Shown here piece after piece: positions 1 through 8,287 of a DNA stretch of 64,000 nt. The stretch is from Alphaproteobacteria bacterium GWF2_58_20 (GTDB lineage: Bacteria; Pseudomonadota; Alphaproteobacteria; UBA1247), in assembly GCA_001768735.1 (NCBI GenBank), contig MEMB01000006.1:62001-126000 (forward strand), read 5' to 3'. Both the position numbers and the translations under genes were made by a program. The notes below the pieces were generated by a model. The model was not told where the DNA came from and did not search any database. It was given only the letters and a program-made list of their open reading frames with translations. Numbering within the stretch: the first letter of the stretch is position 1; each line of letters begins with the position of its first letter.

Positions 1-1
1 G

Positions 2-268
2 CCGGACGTGCGGCGCGCCGGCATGAATGCGGCGCTGGCGGCCACGCATCAGGTGTATGCGAACAACAGCGCCCTTTACATGGAAGCTTGCCGGGCGTGC
101 AAGGTGGCACCCGCGCCGGATACCGAATGGGTGGAGCTGCCGCTGATGACGCCAAAACCGGCACCGCTTCCGGGCGGGTTGTCGGGCGCCTTCCGGCTGG
201 CATCCGAGGGCTTCCGGGAAATGACGCAGCGGGCGTTCGGCCGGAAACCGAAAGGCATGGGGCGATGA
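2..268 (+). CDS. DUF6782-like protein, C-terminal fragment (cut by window edge)
   Basis: The reading frame is already open at the window edge, so only about the last 88 residues are visible. They resemble the C-terminal part of the next protein: both have an alanine-rich helix, then a YxxxCxAxKV stretch, then EWV and a proline-rich segment before a basic tail. This makes it another member of the same paralogous family. No catalytic motif is visible because the N-terminal part lies outside the window. Its stop overlaps the next start (ATGA at 265-268), so the two are probably translationally coupled. Function is unknown; membership of the family is inferred from similarity to the neighbour. 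Confidence 0.6.
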   Translation, partial: PDVRRAGMNAALAATHQVYANNSALYMEACRACKVAPAPDTEWVELPLMTPKPAPLPGGLSGAFRLASEGFREMTQRAFGRKPKGMGR

Positions 269-1311
269 TGGGGATGGAAAATCCCGTGCGGCCAAAGGTC
301 AAGGGAACCCCTGAGCAGGAAGCGCGCATCAACCGCCTGCTGGACACCATCGCGGCCACGTCGCCCGAAGGGTATGCGCTGGTGCATGGAACGCCCCGCA
401 CGACCCGCCGCTGGCGGCGCGATTCGTCGGCGATGCGTCCGGGCCTGCCGACCATCGCTCTTGATGACGCCATCTGCCGAATGGTCGACGCCGAGGGGCT
501 CTATAATTCCGGGAAAAACCTTGTTTTCCTCAATGAAGGCATGGATGATACCGCCCTGTTTGTTGTCCTTGCGCACGAACTCGTGCACGCCGCGCAAGCC
601 CGAAACGGCAGCTTTTTCTATACCAGCCGCAATCCGCTACAGAATGCCGGCATGTCCAAGATCCTTGAGGCCGAGGCCTATGCCTGTACCGCCCACCTTT
701 GCTGGCAGCACAAGACCCGGGGCGGCGGGCTGCCGGTGTGGGACATCCTGTATCGGAAGGAACAGCTGCGGGGGCATTGCCAGGAGATGGAGTCCATCCT
801 TGGGCAGGATACGGGGGCCGAGGCGAGCGGCGCGGTGCGCACCCGCCTGTTTTGCCATATCCTGGGCCGGGAACATCCGCTGATGGCCATGACGGAGCGG
901 CGCAGCCTTCTGCATAATTTTCAGAATGCCGAGAAGATCCCCGATTCTTCGCCTGACATTCCGGATATCATTGGCCGGCTTGGCATCCTCGATGATGCGG
1001 CACCAGAACTGCGGCGCGAGGTGGAAAACGCCGCGCACACGGCCGTCCGCCAGCTGCACGATGGCAATGTCGCGTATTATGTGGCGACCTGCAACGCACT
1101 GAAGGTGGTGTCGCAGGAGGTGGAATGGGTCAGGATGCCGCCGAAACCCTTGATGGAGCGGGTAAAACAGAAGGCGACCGTGATTTTCAACGAGGTGGCC
1201 GAGATTGCGCGGATGGCTTTCCGCGGTCCCGCATTCCTGCGGGATGATCTCAGCCCGAAAGCGTCGGCCGTTTTCGGGCGCGCAAAACCGAAGGGTCACA
1301 ACAATCCCTGA
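265..1311 (+). CDS. DUF6782-like putative zinc metallopeptidase
   Basis: A 348-residue protein with a zincin motif, HELVH, at residues 104-108, and a downstream EAEAYACTAH segment (glutamates near 135 and 137) that could supply a third metal ligand. This layout matches the family I know as DUF6782 (putative metallopeptidase domain), which has no established substrate. I see no signal peptide or membrane segment, so it looks cytoplasmic. The ATG at 265 was chosen because it overlaps the upstream stop as ATGA; an earlier in-frame start would lie inside the upstream gene. Related proteins lie at 1634-2584 and 33680-36437. Peptidase activity is inferred only from the motif. Confidence 0.65.
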   Translation: MMGMENPVRPKVKGTPEQEARINRLLDTIAATSPEGYALVHGTPRTTRRWRRDSSAMRPGLPTIALDDAICRMVDAEGLYNSGKNLVFLNEGMDDTALFVVLAHELVHAAQARNGSFFYTSRNPLQNAGMSKILEAEAYACTAHLCWQHKTRGGGLPVWDILYRKEQLRGHCQEMESILGQDTGAEASGAVRTRLFCHILGREHPLMAMTERRSLLHNFQNAEKIPDSSPDIPDIIGRLGILDDAAPELRREVENAAHTAVRQLHDGNVAYYVATCNALKVVSQEVEWVRMPPKPLMERVKQKATVIFNEVAEIARMAFRGPAFLRDDLSPKASAVFGRAKPKGHNNP

Positions 1312-1500
1312 TTTTTCGGGTGCGGCAAGGGCCTGTTCCTGCCTTTCCACGCTGGTCTTTCGGAGAAGGAAAAGCCGCGTTCGTTCCGGCGCATGGGAGG
1401 CCGCTTTTGGCGTGGGGGGAACGTTTGTGGTGCCGGGTGGCCCAGACCGGTGCAAATTCCTCCATGTCCTGTGTGCATGGGGCATTGCATGCTGATTTGC

Positions 1501-1530
1501 TTGACGCAGGGCAAAAAACTGCTTTATGAA
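1501..1530 (+). promoter_or_regulatory. Candidate sigma-70-type promoter
   Basis: TTGACG at 1501-1506 is followed after 18 bases by TATGAA at 1525-1530, about 100 bases before the ATG at 1634. It is the only promoter-like sequence I can point to in the 322-base gap 1312-1633; I see no gene, RNA or clear repeat in the rest of that gap. The match is to a general consensus only. Confidence 0.35.
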
Positions 1531-1633
1531 TCCTTTATCGGATGCACAAGCAGGAACCTCCCAGGAAATATGTATTTTCCTGTCTGTGCCATTCTGGTGA
1601 ATGATATGACCAGCCTTTGCAAGGAGACGTACC

Positions 1634-2584
1634 ATGGTTGAAAACCTTTGGTCTTCCGTTCCGCACCAGGCTTCCGGCAGTCTTGCCGAAAAAGGCCGGA
1701 TTGAAAACATTGTCCGCATGCTCTCCCAAAGCCCGACCGCCCGGGGCCTGCTTGAAAAGGCCCATGAAAAGGGTATCGTCATGGCCCTTTCTTCCTTGGC
1801 AAGTCCCGCCAATTCCATGCTGGGTGTGCCGCGGGCCGATTCCCGCATGCTTATCCTTGATCCCCAACTGGATGATGCCGCCTGCGCCGCGCAGGTGGTA
1901 CAGCAGCTTGCCGCCGGGTCGCTTTATGGGTGCCGCCCGGCCACCAAGCTTTCCTTGCGGGCCTTTTCCTTGATCCAGCACACCGAGATCGCTCGCGCCC
2001 ACGGCGCTGCCATGACCTGCCAGGTGGCCCATGAACTCAAGGAAGGGCATTCCGGCTACCGGAATGGGGCGGTATGGCAGGCGGTTAAAGATGCCAATCC
2101 TGCCTTGGCAAGAGCCTATGCAGCGGCCGCCGTTCCCGGCACGGAAGGCATGGGACAGGCCGCAGGTGCGGCCTTTGATGTGGCCATTTCCGATCCGAAG
2201 GCCCGCGCCCGGACAGAAGACCAGGTCATGAACCAGTTGCTGAAATTTCATACGGATGAGCAAGCTCCGGGCATTCTTTTCCGTACGGAGGGAAATGTGG
2301 TGGCCAGTGTCGAAAAACTGGCCCTGAATGGGGAACCTTATGTCCGGAATCCGCAAAGTCTTGCGGATCCAAAAAAATGGGCGGTTGATCCGGGAACGGC
2401 CGACAAGATCCGTTTTTTTGAACAGCTGCACATGCCAGGCAAGGTGGAAATGGACATTCCGGTTCGTACCGGTGAACCCCAGGACGTTCAGCCGGGTGGA
2501 CTGCGCGGTATGCTGGGCAAGGTCTTCAACGGTCTTGCGGTGGAAGTGGCTGTCCTGTATGCCAAGCCGAAGCTTCAGTTTTAG
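1634..2584 (+). CDS. DUF6782-related protein lacking the HExxH site
   Basis: A 316-residue protein preceded by a strong ribosome-binding site (AAGGAG, 8 bases before the ATG). Its middle resembles the preceding metallopeptidase-like proteins: a long helix where HExxH should be (reads AAQVVQQLAAG) and then HTEIARAHGAAMTCQVAHELK, which aligns with the EAEAYACTAHLCWQHK region of its neighbour. The HExxH motif itself is gone, so it should not be a zinc peptidase; it may be a regulator, partner or inhibitor of the intact paralogs. Its stop codon TAG is formed by the end of the inverted-repeat element at 2582. The family assignment is inferred from weak similarity and position. Confidence 0.5.
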   Translation: MVENLWSSVPHQASGSLAEKGRIENIVRMLSQSPTARGLLEKAHEKGIVMALSSLASPANSMLGVPRADSRMLILDPQLDDAACAAQVVQQLAAGSLYGCRPATKLSLRAFSLIQHTEIARAHGAAMTCQVAHELKEGHSGYRNGAVWQAVKDANPALARAYAAAAVPGTEGMGQAAGAAFDVAISDPKARARTEDQVMNQLLKFHTDEQAPGILFRTEGNVVASVEKLALNGEPYVRNPQSLADPKKWAVDPGTADKIRFFEQLHMPGKVEMDIPVRTGEPQDVQPGGLRGMLGKVFNGLAVEVAVLYAKPKLQF

Positions 2585-2677
2585 AGCCTTTAACGTTTGG
2601 CTGGAACATTTCCCGTTGATCTTGGGACGCGCCCGCCGCAAGGCAACTGGGGTGTTCAAGATGAACGCCCAAGGCTC
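2582..2677 (-). repeat. Short TA-bounded inverted-repeat element, internally deleted copy
   Basis: This 96-base stretch matches the reverse complement of both ends of the elements at 36453-36618 and 41894-42060 but lacks about 70 bases of the middle. Shared blocks include TTAACGTTTGG, TTGATCTTGGGACGCGCC and TTCAAGATGAACGCC. It begins with TAGAGC, whose TAG is the stop codon of the gene before it. The right end has lost the terminal TA (reads GGCTCG). It looks like a decayed MITE-like element; mobility is inferred from copy number and terminal repeats. Confidence 0.6.
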
Positions 2678-2751
2678 GCATCTGCCCGAAAAACCGGAAA
2701 GACAAGACCTTAGGGCTTGAAAAATCGGCCCGGCACACCTATCTCAAGGGC

Positions 2752-2958
2752 ATGATGGATAACAAGGACATTTCACAGGAACAGGAAACCGGAAACTGGC
2801 GCTTTTTTGGCGTTCATGCGGTTGCCTACATGCGTTCGCTGCCCGATGGCATCGGCGTGTTTTCGGCTGATGGAACGCTGCTGGATGTTGCAAAGACACA
2901 TGAAGAAGCGCACCAGGCTTTGGAAAGCCGGCGGCTGCAACCCGTCGCATTGCACTGA
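2752..2958 (+). CDS. DUF1150 family small protein
   Basis: A 68-residue protein. Its second half (YMRSLPDG, then FSADGTLLDVAKTHEEA, ending LQPVALH) fits the alphaproteobacterial DUF1150 family, whose members end in a LxPVSVH-like tail. AAGGG lies just upstream of two adjacent ATG codons (2752 and 2755); either could be the start. DUF1150 has no known function and often lies near small heat-shock protein genes, which are not seen here. It converges with the alternative oxidase gene 44 bases downstream. Confidence 0.6.
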   Translation: MMDNKDISQEQETGNWRFFGVHAVAYMRSLPDGIGVFSADGTLLDVAKTHEEAHQALESRRLQPVALH

Positions 2959-3002
2959 TTTTCCGGATTTGGCCGATTACAGGTTTTTTGAAACCTTCAG
3001 CC

Positions 3003-3611
3003 TCAAAAACGCCCCTTGCCCATTTGGCTGGCCAGGTGGTGGTTGTTGTCCCGGTGGCGCATTTCATCGGCCCGGATGGCCATGATGACATCACTTAGCC
3101 GAGCATGCTCCGGCAATTCCCAGAGTTTTTTGGCAAGGCCGGGAGCCGCCGGATTTCGGATATGTCCGGCGTTGATTTCCTCAAGGAAAAACGTATAGCT
3201 GCGAATGGCTTCTTCCTCAAGATAGCCCACAAAACGGTGGCAGATGCGCGGGGACAGAATATACGCCAGGGAATATAGCACGCAGAACCCAAACTGGAGG
3301 GGCCAGACAAGGATCCGGTCCATCAGGGTTGGGCGGCCAATGGCCAGCATGGTCATGAGATGGGCGCGTTCATTCTCCGCTTCGGACAGCAGGAGATGGG
3401 ACCAGCCATGATCCGTCCGCATCCAGCGCAGGGATTTGTAGTGCTGGAATTTGCCGCCAATCATGCCGGGCAGGGCCGCGATGGTTTCAATAACCATGGC
3501 GCGACGGACGTAATCCTTGCCAAAATAGAGGTCTGCCGGTTGACGCAGCAGGCAGACCAGACAGCTGGACAGCCGGTCTGACAAGCATTTGGGATTGTAG
3601 TGGTTGCGCAT
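3003..3611 (-). CDS. aox: Alternative oxidase (cyanide-insensitive ubiquinol oxidase)
   Basis: A 202-residue di-iron oxidase of the AOX family, which passes electrons from ubiquinol directly to oxygen at the membrane without pumping protons. All four iron-binding motifs are visible: the ETIAALPGMIGG helix (Glu42), NERAH (Glu81, His84), LEEEAIRSYT (Glu132-134) and RADEMRHRDNNH (Glu183, His186). The hydrophobic stretch at about 100-128 is the membrane-attachment region. Length is close to that of bacterial AOX proteins. It stands next to ptsN on the same strand, 30 bases away, but its partners are unrelated. It probably relieves over-reduction or protects against cyanide, NO or sulfide; the physiological role is inferred. 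Confidence 0.9.
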   Translation of the reverse strand: MRNHYNPKCLSDRLSSCLVCLLRQPADLYFGKDYVRRAMVIETIAALPGMIGGKFQHYKSLRWMRTDHGWSHLLLSEAENERAHLMTMLAIGRPTLMDRILVWPLQFGFCVLYSLAYILSPRICHRFVGYLEEEAIRSYTFFLEEINAGHIRNPAAPGLAKKLWELPEHARLSDVIMAIRADEMRHRDNNHHLASQMGKGRF

Positions 3612-3641
3612 GATGGTTTCCCCCCGGAATGGCCTGCGGCG

Positions 3642-4085
3642 CTACACGTCCTCAAGCAGGATGGCATGAATGGCATCCGGTGTGCTGGTGCCCCGCAATT
3701 TGGCGCAGGTGTTTTCATTGCGCAGGCAGCGGGAAATGGTGGCCAGGGCTCTTAGATGATCGGCGCCCGCAGAGGTTGGGGCCATCAGCAGGAAGACAAG
3801 GTCAACCGGTTGGCTGTCCACCGATTCGAACTCCACAGCGGGATCCAGCTTGGCAAAAATCCCTGCAACCCGGGTCAGGCCCGGCAGACGGCAATGGGGA
3901 ATGGCGATGCCTTTCCCAATGCCGGTACTGCCCAGCTTTTCCCGTTCCATCAGGGCTTCAAGGATTTCACGTTCCGGCATGTCCAGAAGGCTTGCGGCCT
4001 TGTGGCTCAATTCCTGCAGGACCTGCTTTTTGCTGGAAGCGTGCAATGACACCAGCACACTGTCCGGGATAATCAGGCTTTTCAT
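3642..4085 (-). CDS. ptsN: PTS IIA-like nitrogen regulatory protein PtsN
   Basis: A 147-residue EIIA-Ntr protein. The phosphate-accepting histidine is His64 in the GKGIAIPHCRLPG motif, preceded by the LMEREKLGSTGIG signature. It is the last component of the nitrogen PTS phosphorelay and in proteobacteria modulates potassium transport, stress signalling and sigma-54-linked functions through its phosphorylation state. The start at 4085 gives the usual N-terminus; an upstream in-frame ATG would add 34 residues that do not fit the family. It closes the rpoN-hpf-ptsN gene order, as in many proteobacteria. No HPr or enzyme I gene is in the window. Confidence 0.9.
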   Translation of the reverse strand: MKSLIIPDSVLVSLHASSKKQVLQELSHKAASLLDMPEREILEALMEREKLGSTGIGKGIAIPHCRLPGLTRVAGIFAKLDPAVEFESVDSQPVDLVFLLMAPTSAGADHLRALATISRCLRNENTCAKLRGTSTPDAIHAILLEDV

Positions 4086-4110
4086 GATAAGGCTGTCAAC
4101 CGATACCGGA

Positions 4111-4677
4111 TCAGGACGCTTTATTGCCGGTGGGGTCGACCCAGCCAATGTTGCCATCGGCGCGACGATAGACCATGTTGAGGCCACCGTGGGCGCTGTT
4201 GTGGAACATCAGGGCCTGCATTTCGCCGAGCTCAAGCCGCATGACGGCGTCGCTCACGGTCATGGTGCCGATTTCCGATTCCATTTCCGCCACAACGATG
4301 GGTTCGTTGCGCTCTTCAACGGATTCGTCGTTGCTCTCAAGAATGAAGGCGGCGGCCTTCATGCCGGAGACCGGCATCTTCTGGTGATGGTCCTTGATGC
4401 GCTGCTTGTGGCGCTGCAGGCGACGGCCCAGTTTTTCAGCCGCCTGGTCAAAAGCCTGATAGGCATCATCGGCTTCGGCCGATGCCTGAAGGAGCATGTT
4501 GTGTGAGACATGCACGGAAACATCCGCCCGTACGAGGTGGCGTTCCTGCCCGAAGGTAACGTGGGCTTCAAGGGGAGAGGCGAAATACTTGCCGGTGATG
4601 TCGCCAAGCACTTCCTCGATATGGCTGTGCAGGGATTCGCCCACATCCATATTCTTGCCCTTTACGATGATCTGCAT
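4111..4677 (-). CDS. hpf: Ribosome hibernation promoting factor, long form
   Basis: A 188-residue HPF/RaiA-family protein. Residues 1-100 form the S30AE domain that binds the 30S decoding centre (starts MQIIVKGKNMDVGESLHSHIEE); the C-terminal 55 residues (AVMRLELGEMQALMFHNS and GNIGWVDP) are the dimerisation domain that marks the long form, which forms 100S ribosome dimers on its own. An AGGAG sequence lies just before the ATG at 4677. It follows rpoN in the same direction and precedes ptsN, a conserved order. Expected to act in stationary phase or starvation. Confidence 0.92.
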   Translation of the reverse strand: MQIIVKGKNMDVGESLHSHIEEVLGDITGKYFASPLEAHVTFGQERHLVRADVSVHVSHNMLLQASAEADDAYQAFDQAAEKLGRRLQRHKQRIKDHHQKMPVSGMKAAAFILESNDESVEERNEPIVVAEMESEIGTMTVSDAVMRLELGEMQALMFHNSAHGGLNMVYRRADGNIGWVDPTGNKAS

Positions 4678-4797
4678 GTTTTTTAGCTCCTGAAGCGTTA
4701 TTGCCGATACGGGCGTAAAGACGTCCCGCGAAACATGTTCATTCCTAACCCGAGACGCTGCCATCGTCAAGAGAAGGTTGTGGCAGATGCCCTGGAA

Positions 4798-6126
4798 TCA
4801 GCATGAAAGCTGTTTCAGCCGTTTCCGTTCGTAAGATGAGGGAATTCCCAGTGCGTCACGGTATTTTGCGATGGTGCGCCGCGCAGCCTTCATGCCCTGG
4901 GAGGCCAGAGCCGAGACCAGCTCGTCATCCGACAGGACGTGGGTTGCAGTTTCACGGGCCACCAGCCGCGCGATGGCGTCGCGGATGGCGGTGGCCGAGC
5001 ATTCTCCCGAAGGGCTTTCATGGGCGGTCATGGCCACCGGGAAAAAATATTTCAGTTCAAAGATGCCGCGGGGGGTTGAAATGGTTTTTCCCGAGGTGAC
5101 ACGGCTCACGGTGCTTTCATGGACCCCGGCGGTTTCTGCAACCATGCGCAGGGTCAGCGGTTTCAGCGCCTGGGGGCCATGGCGGAAAAAATCCGCCTGC
5201 GCTTCAACAATGCGGGTGGTGATCAGCAGCATGGTGCGTGCCCGCTGGTCCAGCGCACGTGCCAGCCAGTTGGCGCTGGCAATTTTTTCCGCCACCCAGG
5301 ATTTTTCATCCGGATTGCGGATATCGCCCGTGATGCGGGCATGGTAATCGCGGTCCACGATGAGGCGGGGCAGGGTGTTGGGGTTGAGGTCAATGCGCCA
5401 TTGACCACGTTCATTGCGCAGGAGGATGTCTGGCTCGAAAATGGGGGAAGATGGGCTGGAAAAACCGTCCACGGGCCGGGGATGCAGGGGTTTTAGCTGT
5501 GCCAAGAGTTGCGGCAGGGCTGTTTTGGCGATTCCCGCCTTTTCCAGCGCCCGGTGGTTGCCGGAGGCCAAGTCGCCCCAGTGGGTGAGCAGGGTGTTCA
5601 GTTCTGGGGTCAGGGCCTGTTTGTCAAGGAGTTGCAGGCGCAGGCATTCCGCCAGGTTTTGTGCAAAGATGCCCGGAGGGTCCATGGATTGGAGCTGGGC
5701 AAGAACCGCGTGCGCTGCCTTTTCAGGAATGCCACGGATGGCCATGTCGGCATGCCAGGAGGAATCCAGGTAGCCGCGTTCATCAAGGTGGCCCAGAAGC
5801 AGGCGGGCAATCCGGCGCTTTTCCGGCGTTCGGATGTCGGTCTCGATCTGCCGTTCCAGATGCTGGGAAAATGTGTATGGGGAGGCAAGGGTTTCGGTCA
5901 GGTCAAAGGGCGCGGCCGTTCGGTTGCGCTGGTTGCCGGTGCTGGGCATGGCCGGAATTTTTTCCGGCAGGACAATTTCAAGGAAGGGATTGGTGGCCGC
6001 TTGTTCCGACAGGTGCTGGGCGAGGTCAAGGTTCGAGAACTGCAGCAGCGCGACCGCCTGCTGCAGTTGGGGGGTCATGACGATCCCCTGCGCCTGCCTG
6101 TGTTCCAGACGCTGTGCAAGAACCAT
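4798..6126 (-). CDS. rpoN: RNA polymerase sigma-54 factor
   Basis: A 442-residue sigma-54. Region I is the glutamine-rich start (LEHRQAQGIVMTPQLQQAVALLQFSNLDL); the core-binding domain follows; the HTH is near AETAGVHESTVSRV; and the RpoN box, ARRTIAKYRD, is at residues 415-424. This factor directs transcription from -24/-12 promoters and needs an AAA+ enhancer-binding activator; none is seen in the window. A strong AGGAG precedes the ATG. It lies downstream of lptB and upstream of hpf-ptsN, the classical order. Acidic region II looks short, which is usual in alphaproteobacteria. Confidence 0.95.
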   Translation of the reverse strand: MVLAQRLEHRQAQGIVMTPQLQQAVALLQFSNLDLAQHLSEQAATNPFLEIVLPEKIPAMPSTGNQRNRTAAPFDLTETLASPYTFSQHLERQIETDIRTPEKRRIARLLLGHLDERGYLDSSWHADMAIRGIPEKAAHAVLAQLQSMDPPGIFAQNLAECLRLQLLDKQALTPELNTLLTHWGDLASGNHRALEKAGIAKTALPQLLAQLKPLHPRPVDGFSSPSSPIFEPDILLRNERGQWRIDLNPNTLPRLIVDRDYHARITGDIRNPDEKSWVAEKIASANWLARALDQRARTMLLITTRIVEAQADFFRHGPQALKPLTLRMVAETAGVHESTVSRVTSGKTISTPRGIFELKYFFPVAMTAHESPSGECSATAIRDAIARLVARETATHVLSDDELVSALASQGMKAARRTIAKYRDALGIPSSYERKRLKQLSC

Positions 6127-6149
6127 GCCAAATCTCCTTCAGGAGGAGA

Positions 6150-6875
6150 CTATAGCGAAAAATTATTGCCCAAGTAAACCCTTCTGACATCCTCGTGGCT
6201 GACAATTTCTGCCGGGGTGCCTTCCATCAGCACCACGCCGTCGTGGATGATGTAGGCCCTGTCCACAATTTCAAGGGTTTCGCGCACATTGTGGTCCGTG
6301 ATGAGGATGCCGATGTCGCGCTGGCGCAGGTGGCAGACGAGATCGCGGATTTCGCGCACCGCAATGGGGTCGATGCCGGCAAAGGGTTCATCCAGCAGGA
6401 TGTATTGGGGACGGGAGGCCAGGGCGCGTGCAATTTCGACGCGTCGCCGTTCCCCGCCGGAAAGGGCCATGGCCGGGGAGCGACGCAAATGCTCAATGCT
6501 GAACTCCGAGAGCAGGGCATCCAGCATGCCCTGGCGCTTGTCCGGATCTTCTTCATGGATTTCCAGAACCGCCAGGATGTTCTGCTCCACCGACAGGCCC
6601 CGGAAAATGGAGGCTTCCTGAGGCAGGTAACCAACACCCAGCCGTGCGCGCCGATACATGGGAAGGCTGGTGACATCCTGTCCGTTGAGGTGGATGCTGC
6701 CGCTATCCGGGGCGATGAGGCCGGTCATCAGGTAGAAGCATGTGGTTTTGCCGGCGCCGTTCGGGCCCAGCAGGCCCACCACTTCGCCCCGCCGGACGTC
6801 GAGGCTCACATCCCTCAGGACCTGGCGCTTGCGGAAGGACTTGCCTAGGTGGCTGGCTGAAAAAATACCGGTCAT
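6150..6875 (-). CDS. lptB: LPS export ABC transporter ATP-binding protein LptB
   Basis: A 241-residue ATPase that powers LPS extraction from the inner membrane with LptF and LptG (not in the window). Walker A is GPNGAGKTT (residues 37-45), the ABC signature LSGGERRRVEIARAL starts at 138, and Walker B with the catalytic glutamate is ILLDEP (159-164); the switch histidine lies in LITDHNVRETL. The DHNVRETL and GIDPIAV segments are typical of LptB rather than other ABC ATPases. Its start overlaps the lptA stop (ATGA at 6872-6875), so the two are co-translated. Confidence 0.95.
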   Translation of the reverse strand: MTGIFSASHLGKSFRKRQVLRDVSLDVRRGEVVGLLGPNGAGKTTCFYLMTGLIAPDSGSIHLNGQDVTSLPMYRRARLGVGYLPQEASIFRGLSVEQNILAVLEIHEEDPDKRQGMLDALLSEFSIEHLRRSPAMALSGGERRRVEIARALASRPQYILLDEPFAGIDPIAVREIRDLVCHLRQRDIGILITDHNVRETLEIVDRAYIIHDGVVLMEGTPAEIVSHEDVRRVYLGNNFSL

Positions 6876-7663
6876 GGCGCATTCTCCCCATCGTTATCCG
6901 TTGGCAGGAACAGGGCGCGGACACGCCTGTCTTCCCCATTTTCTGCGGCGAGGATACGGCTGTCGCCCGTGGTCAGGTTGATGATGGCCCGGTCGCCGCC
7001 CAGTTGGCTGTCTTCGCGGGTGATCTTGACATGTCCCACCAGAACCACTTCATCGGTGGCCATGTTATAGGTGGCTTCGTCGGAAAGGCTGGCCAGCTTG
7101 CCGGAAACAAGGGTGACGTTGCCCACAGCGTGGATTTCCGACAATTCGTCCTGTCCGTTTTCCCCGGGGGAAAACAGGGCGGTCATCTGGTTGGCGGTCA
7201 TGATGGTGTCATCCGTTTTGCGCTGGATCCGCGCCTGGCCATCCAGATCCACGCGCCGGGGCGATTCGTGCAGGGTGATCTTGCGGCTGGCCGTGATGTG
7301 GGCGGTGTTGCTGTCCAGCACAAGGGGGGCTTCTGTCATGATGACGAGGTTTTTGTCCGCACGGTAGAGGATCTGGCCAGCCGATCCTGTCAGGCCCCTG
7401 CTGGAAAAACGGGCGGATTCGCGGGCCGTGACCTGATAGACTTCTGTCCCGCCGGTTTCCGTTTCGCGGTATTCGGCGGTCAGGCTGTTCGCATGCAGGT
7501 GGGTATCTCCCTTTGTGGCTTCGGCATCTCCGCTGGCGACATAGGTTTTGTCGCTCTTGCGCCAGGCGATGGAATCCTTGGCCGAGAGTTCCACCGGCAT
7601 GTCGGCGGCCTGGGCGGCCGCAGCAAGGAACAGGACTGTCAGGATGGGAAGGAGGCGTTTCAT
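6872..7663 (-). CDS. lptA: Periplasmic LPS-bridge protein LptA
   Basis: A 263-residue OstA/LptA-domain protein. It has a cleavable signal peptide (MKRLLPILTVLFLAAAAQA, cleavage before ADM) and a repetitive beta-jellyroll pattern across the mature part (VASGDAEATKGDTHLHANSL, QILYRADKNLVIMTEAP), as in LptA, which forms the periplasmic bridge carrying LPS to the outer membrane. It is longer than enteric LptA (about 185), as is common in alphaproteobacteria. It overlaps both lptB and lptC by ATGA-type junctions. Confidence 0.9.
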   Translation of the reverse strand: MKRLLPILTVLFLAAAAQAADMPVELSAKDSIAWRKSDKTYVASGDAEATKGDTHLHANSLTAEYRETETGGTEVYQVTARESARFSSRGLTGSAGQILYRADKNLVIMTEAPLVLDSNTAHITASRKITLHESPRRVDLDGQARIQRKTDDTIMTANQMTALFSPGENGQDELSEIHAVGNVTLVSGKLASLSDEATYNMATDEVVLVGHVKITREDSQLGGDRAIINLTTGDSRILAAENGEDRRVRALFLPTDNDGENAP

Positions 7664-8286
7664 GGCATTTCCTGCGAAGGGGCTGGGGATATGGAAAGGA
7701 AGGCCGGTCCGGCAAAGACCAGATCGCCCGATGCGGCGTCAAGCCGGAAGCCTGTTCCGCGGACAAGGCCGCGCGGCCCCTGTCCCGTGGTGGCATCATG
7801 GCTCCAGATGTCGCCGCTTTCCATGTCAAAGGCGAGGGTCTGGGTATCCAGGGTGTAACCACCACTGTGAAATACCACCACGCGGTCCGTCATGTCCATC
7901 CGTCTTGCGGTATCATCCAGCAGGGCGCTGTTGGCGCGCAGGGCCAGCCAGTTGTTGCCGGACAGGGAGATGTCCGCCATCGGATAAGCAAGATGGACGG
8001 TTTCCTCGCCCATTTTTTCCATGTGGCTGGAGGTAATGGTGTAGGCTCGGCCCCGGCCGTCAAAGCCGGAAAAACGGGCCTCCGTCATTTCCACCGTGCT
8101 GGTTTCCCGCTTTTCCGCGGGGATCTGGCTGGGTTTGAGGGCCGGCCAGAGGATGAGGGCGGTGGCCAGAAGAACGGCGGCGGTTGGCAACAGGATCTTG
8201 AGCCGGCGCACCCGTCGGCTGTGGCGCGTAATGTCCACGGCTTCTGCAATGGGCCGTGACAAAAAGGCCAGCAAGGATTCGCCCAC
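7660..8286 (-). CDS. lptC: LPS export system protein LptC
   Basis: About 208 residues, with one membrane segment (LLPTAAVLLATALILWPAL) after a basic arginine-rich stretch and then an OstA-like periplasmic beta domain; LptC docks LPS from LptBFG onto LptA. I prefer the GTG at 8286: it lies one base after the kdsD stop and is preceded by AGGAG at nine bases. An in-frame ATG at 8316 would add ten residues and overlap kdsD. It sits between kdsD and lptA, the standard order. Confidence 0.85.
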   Translation of the reverse strand: MGESLLAFLSRPIAEAVDITRHSRRVRRLKILLPTAAVLLATALILWPALKPSQIPAEKRETSTVEMTEARFSGFDGRGRAYTITSSHMEKMGEETVHLAYPMADISLSGNNWLALRANSALLDDTARRMDMTDRVVVFHSGGYTLDTQTLAFDMESGDIWSHDATTGQGPRGLVRGTGFRLDAASGDLVFAGPAFLSISPAPSQEMP

Positions 8287-8287
8287 G

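Noticed and set aside
1634-2584. Treating the HExxH-less DUF6782-like gene as a pseudogene
   Set aside because: It has a strong ribosome-binding site, no frameshift or internal stop, and a parallel at 34645-35430.
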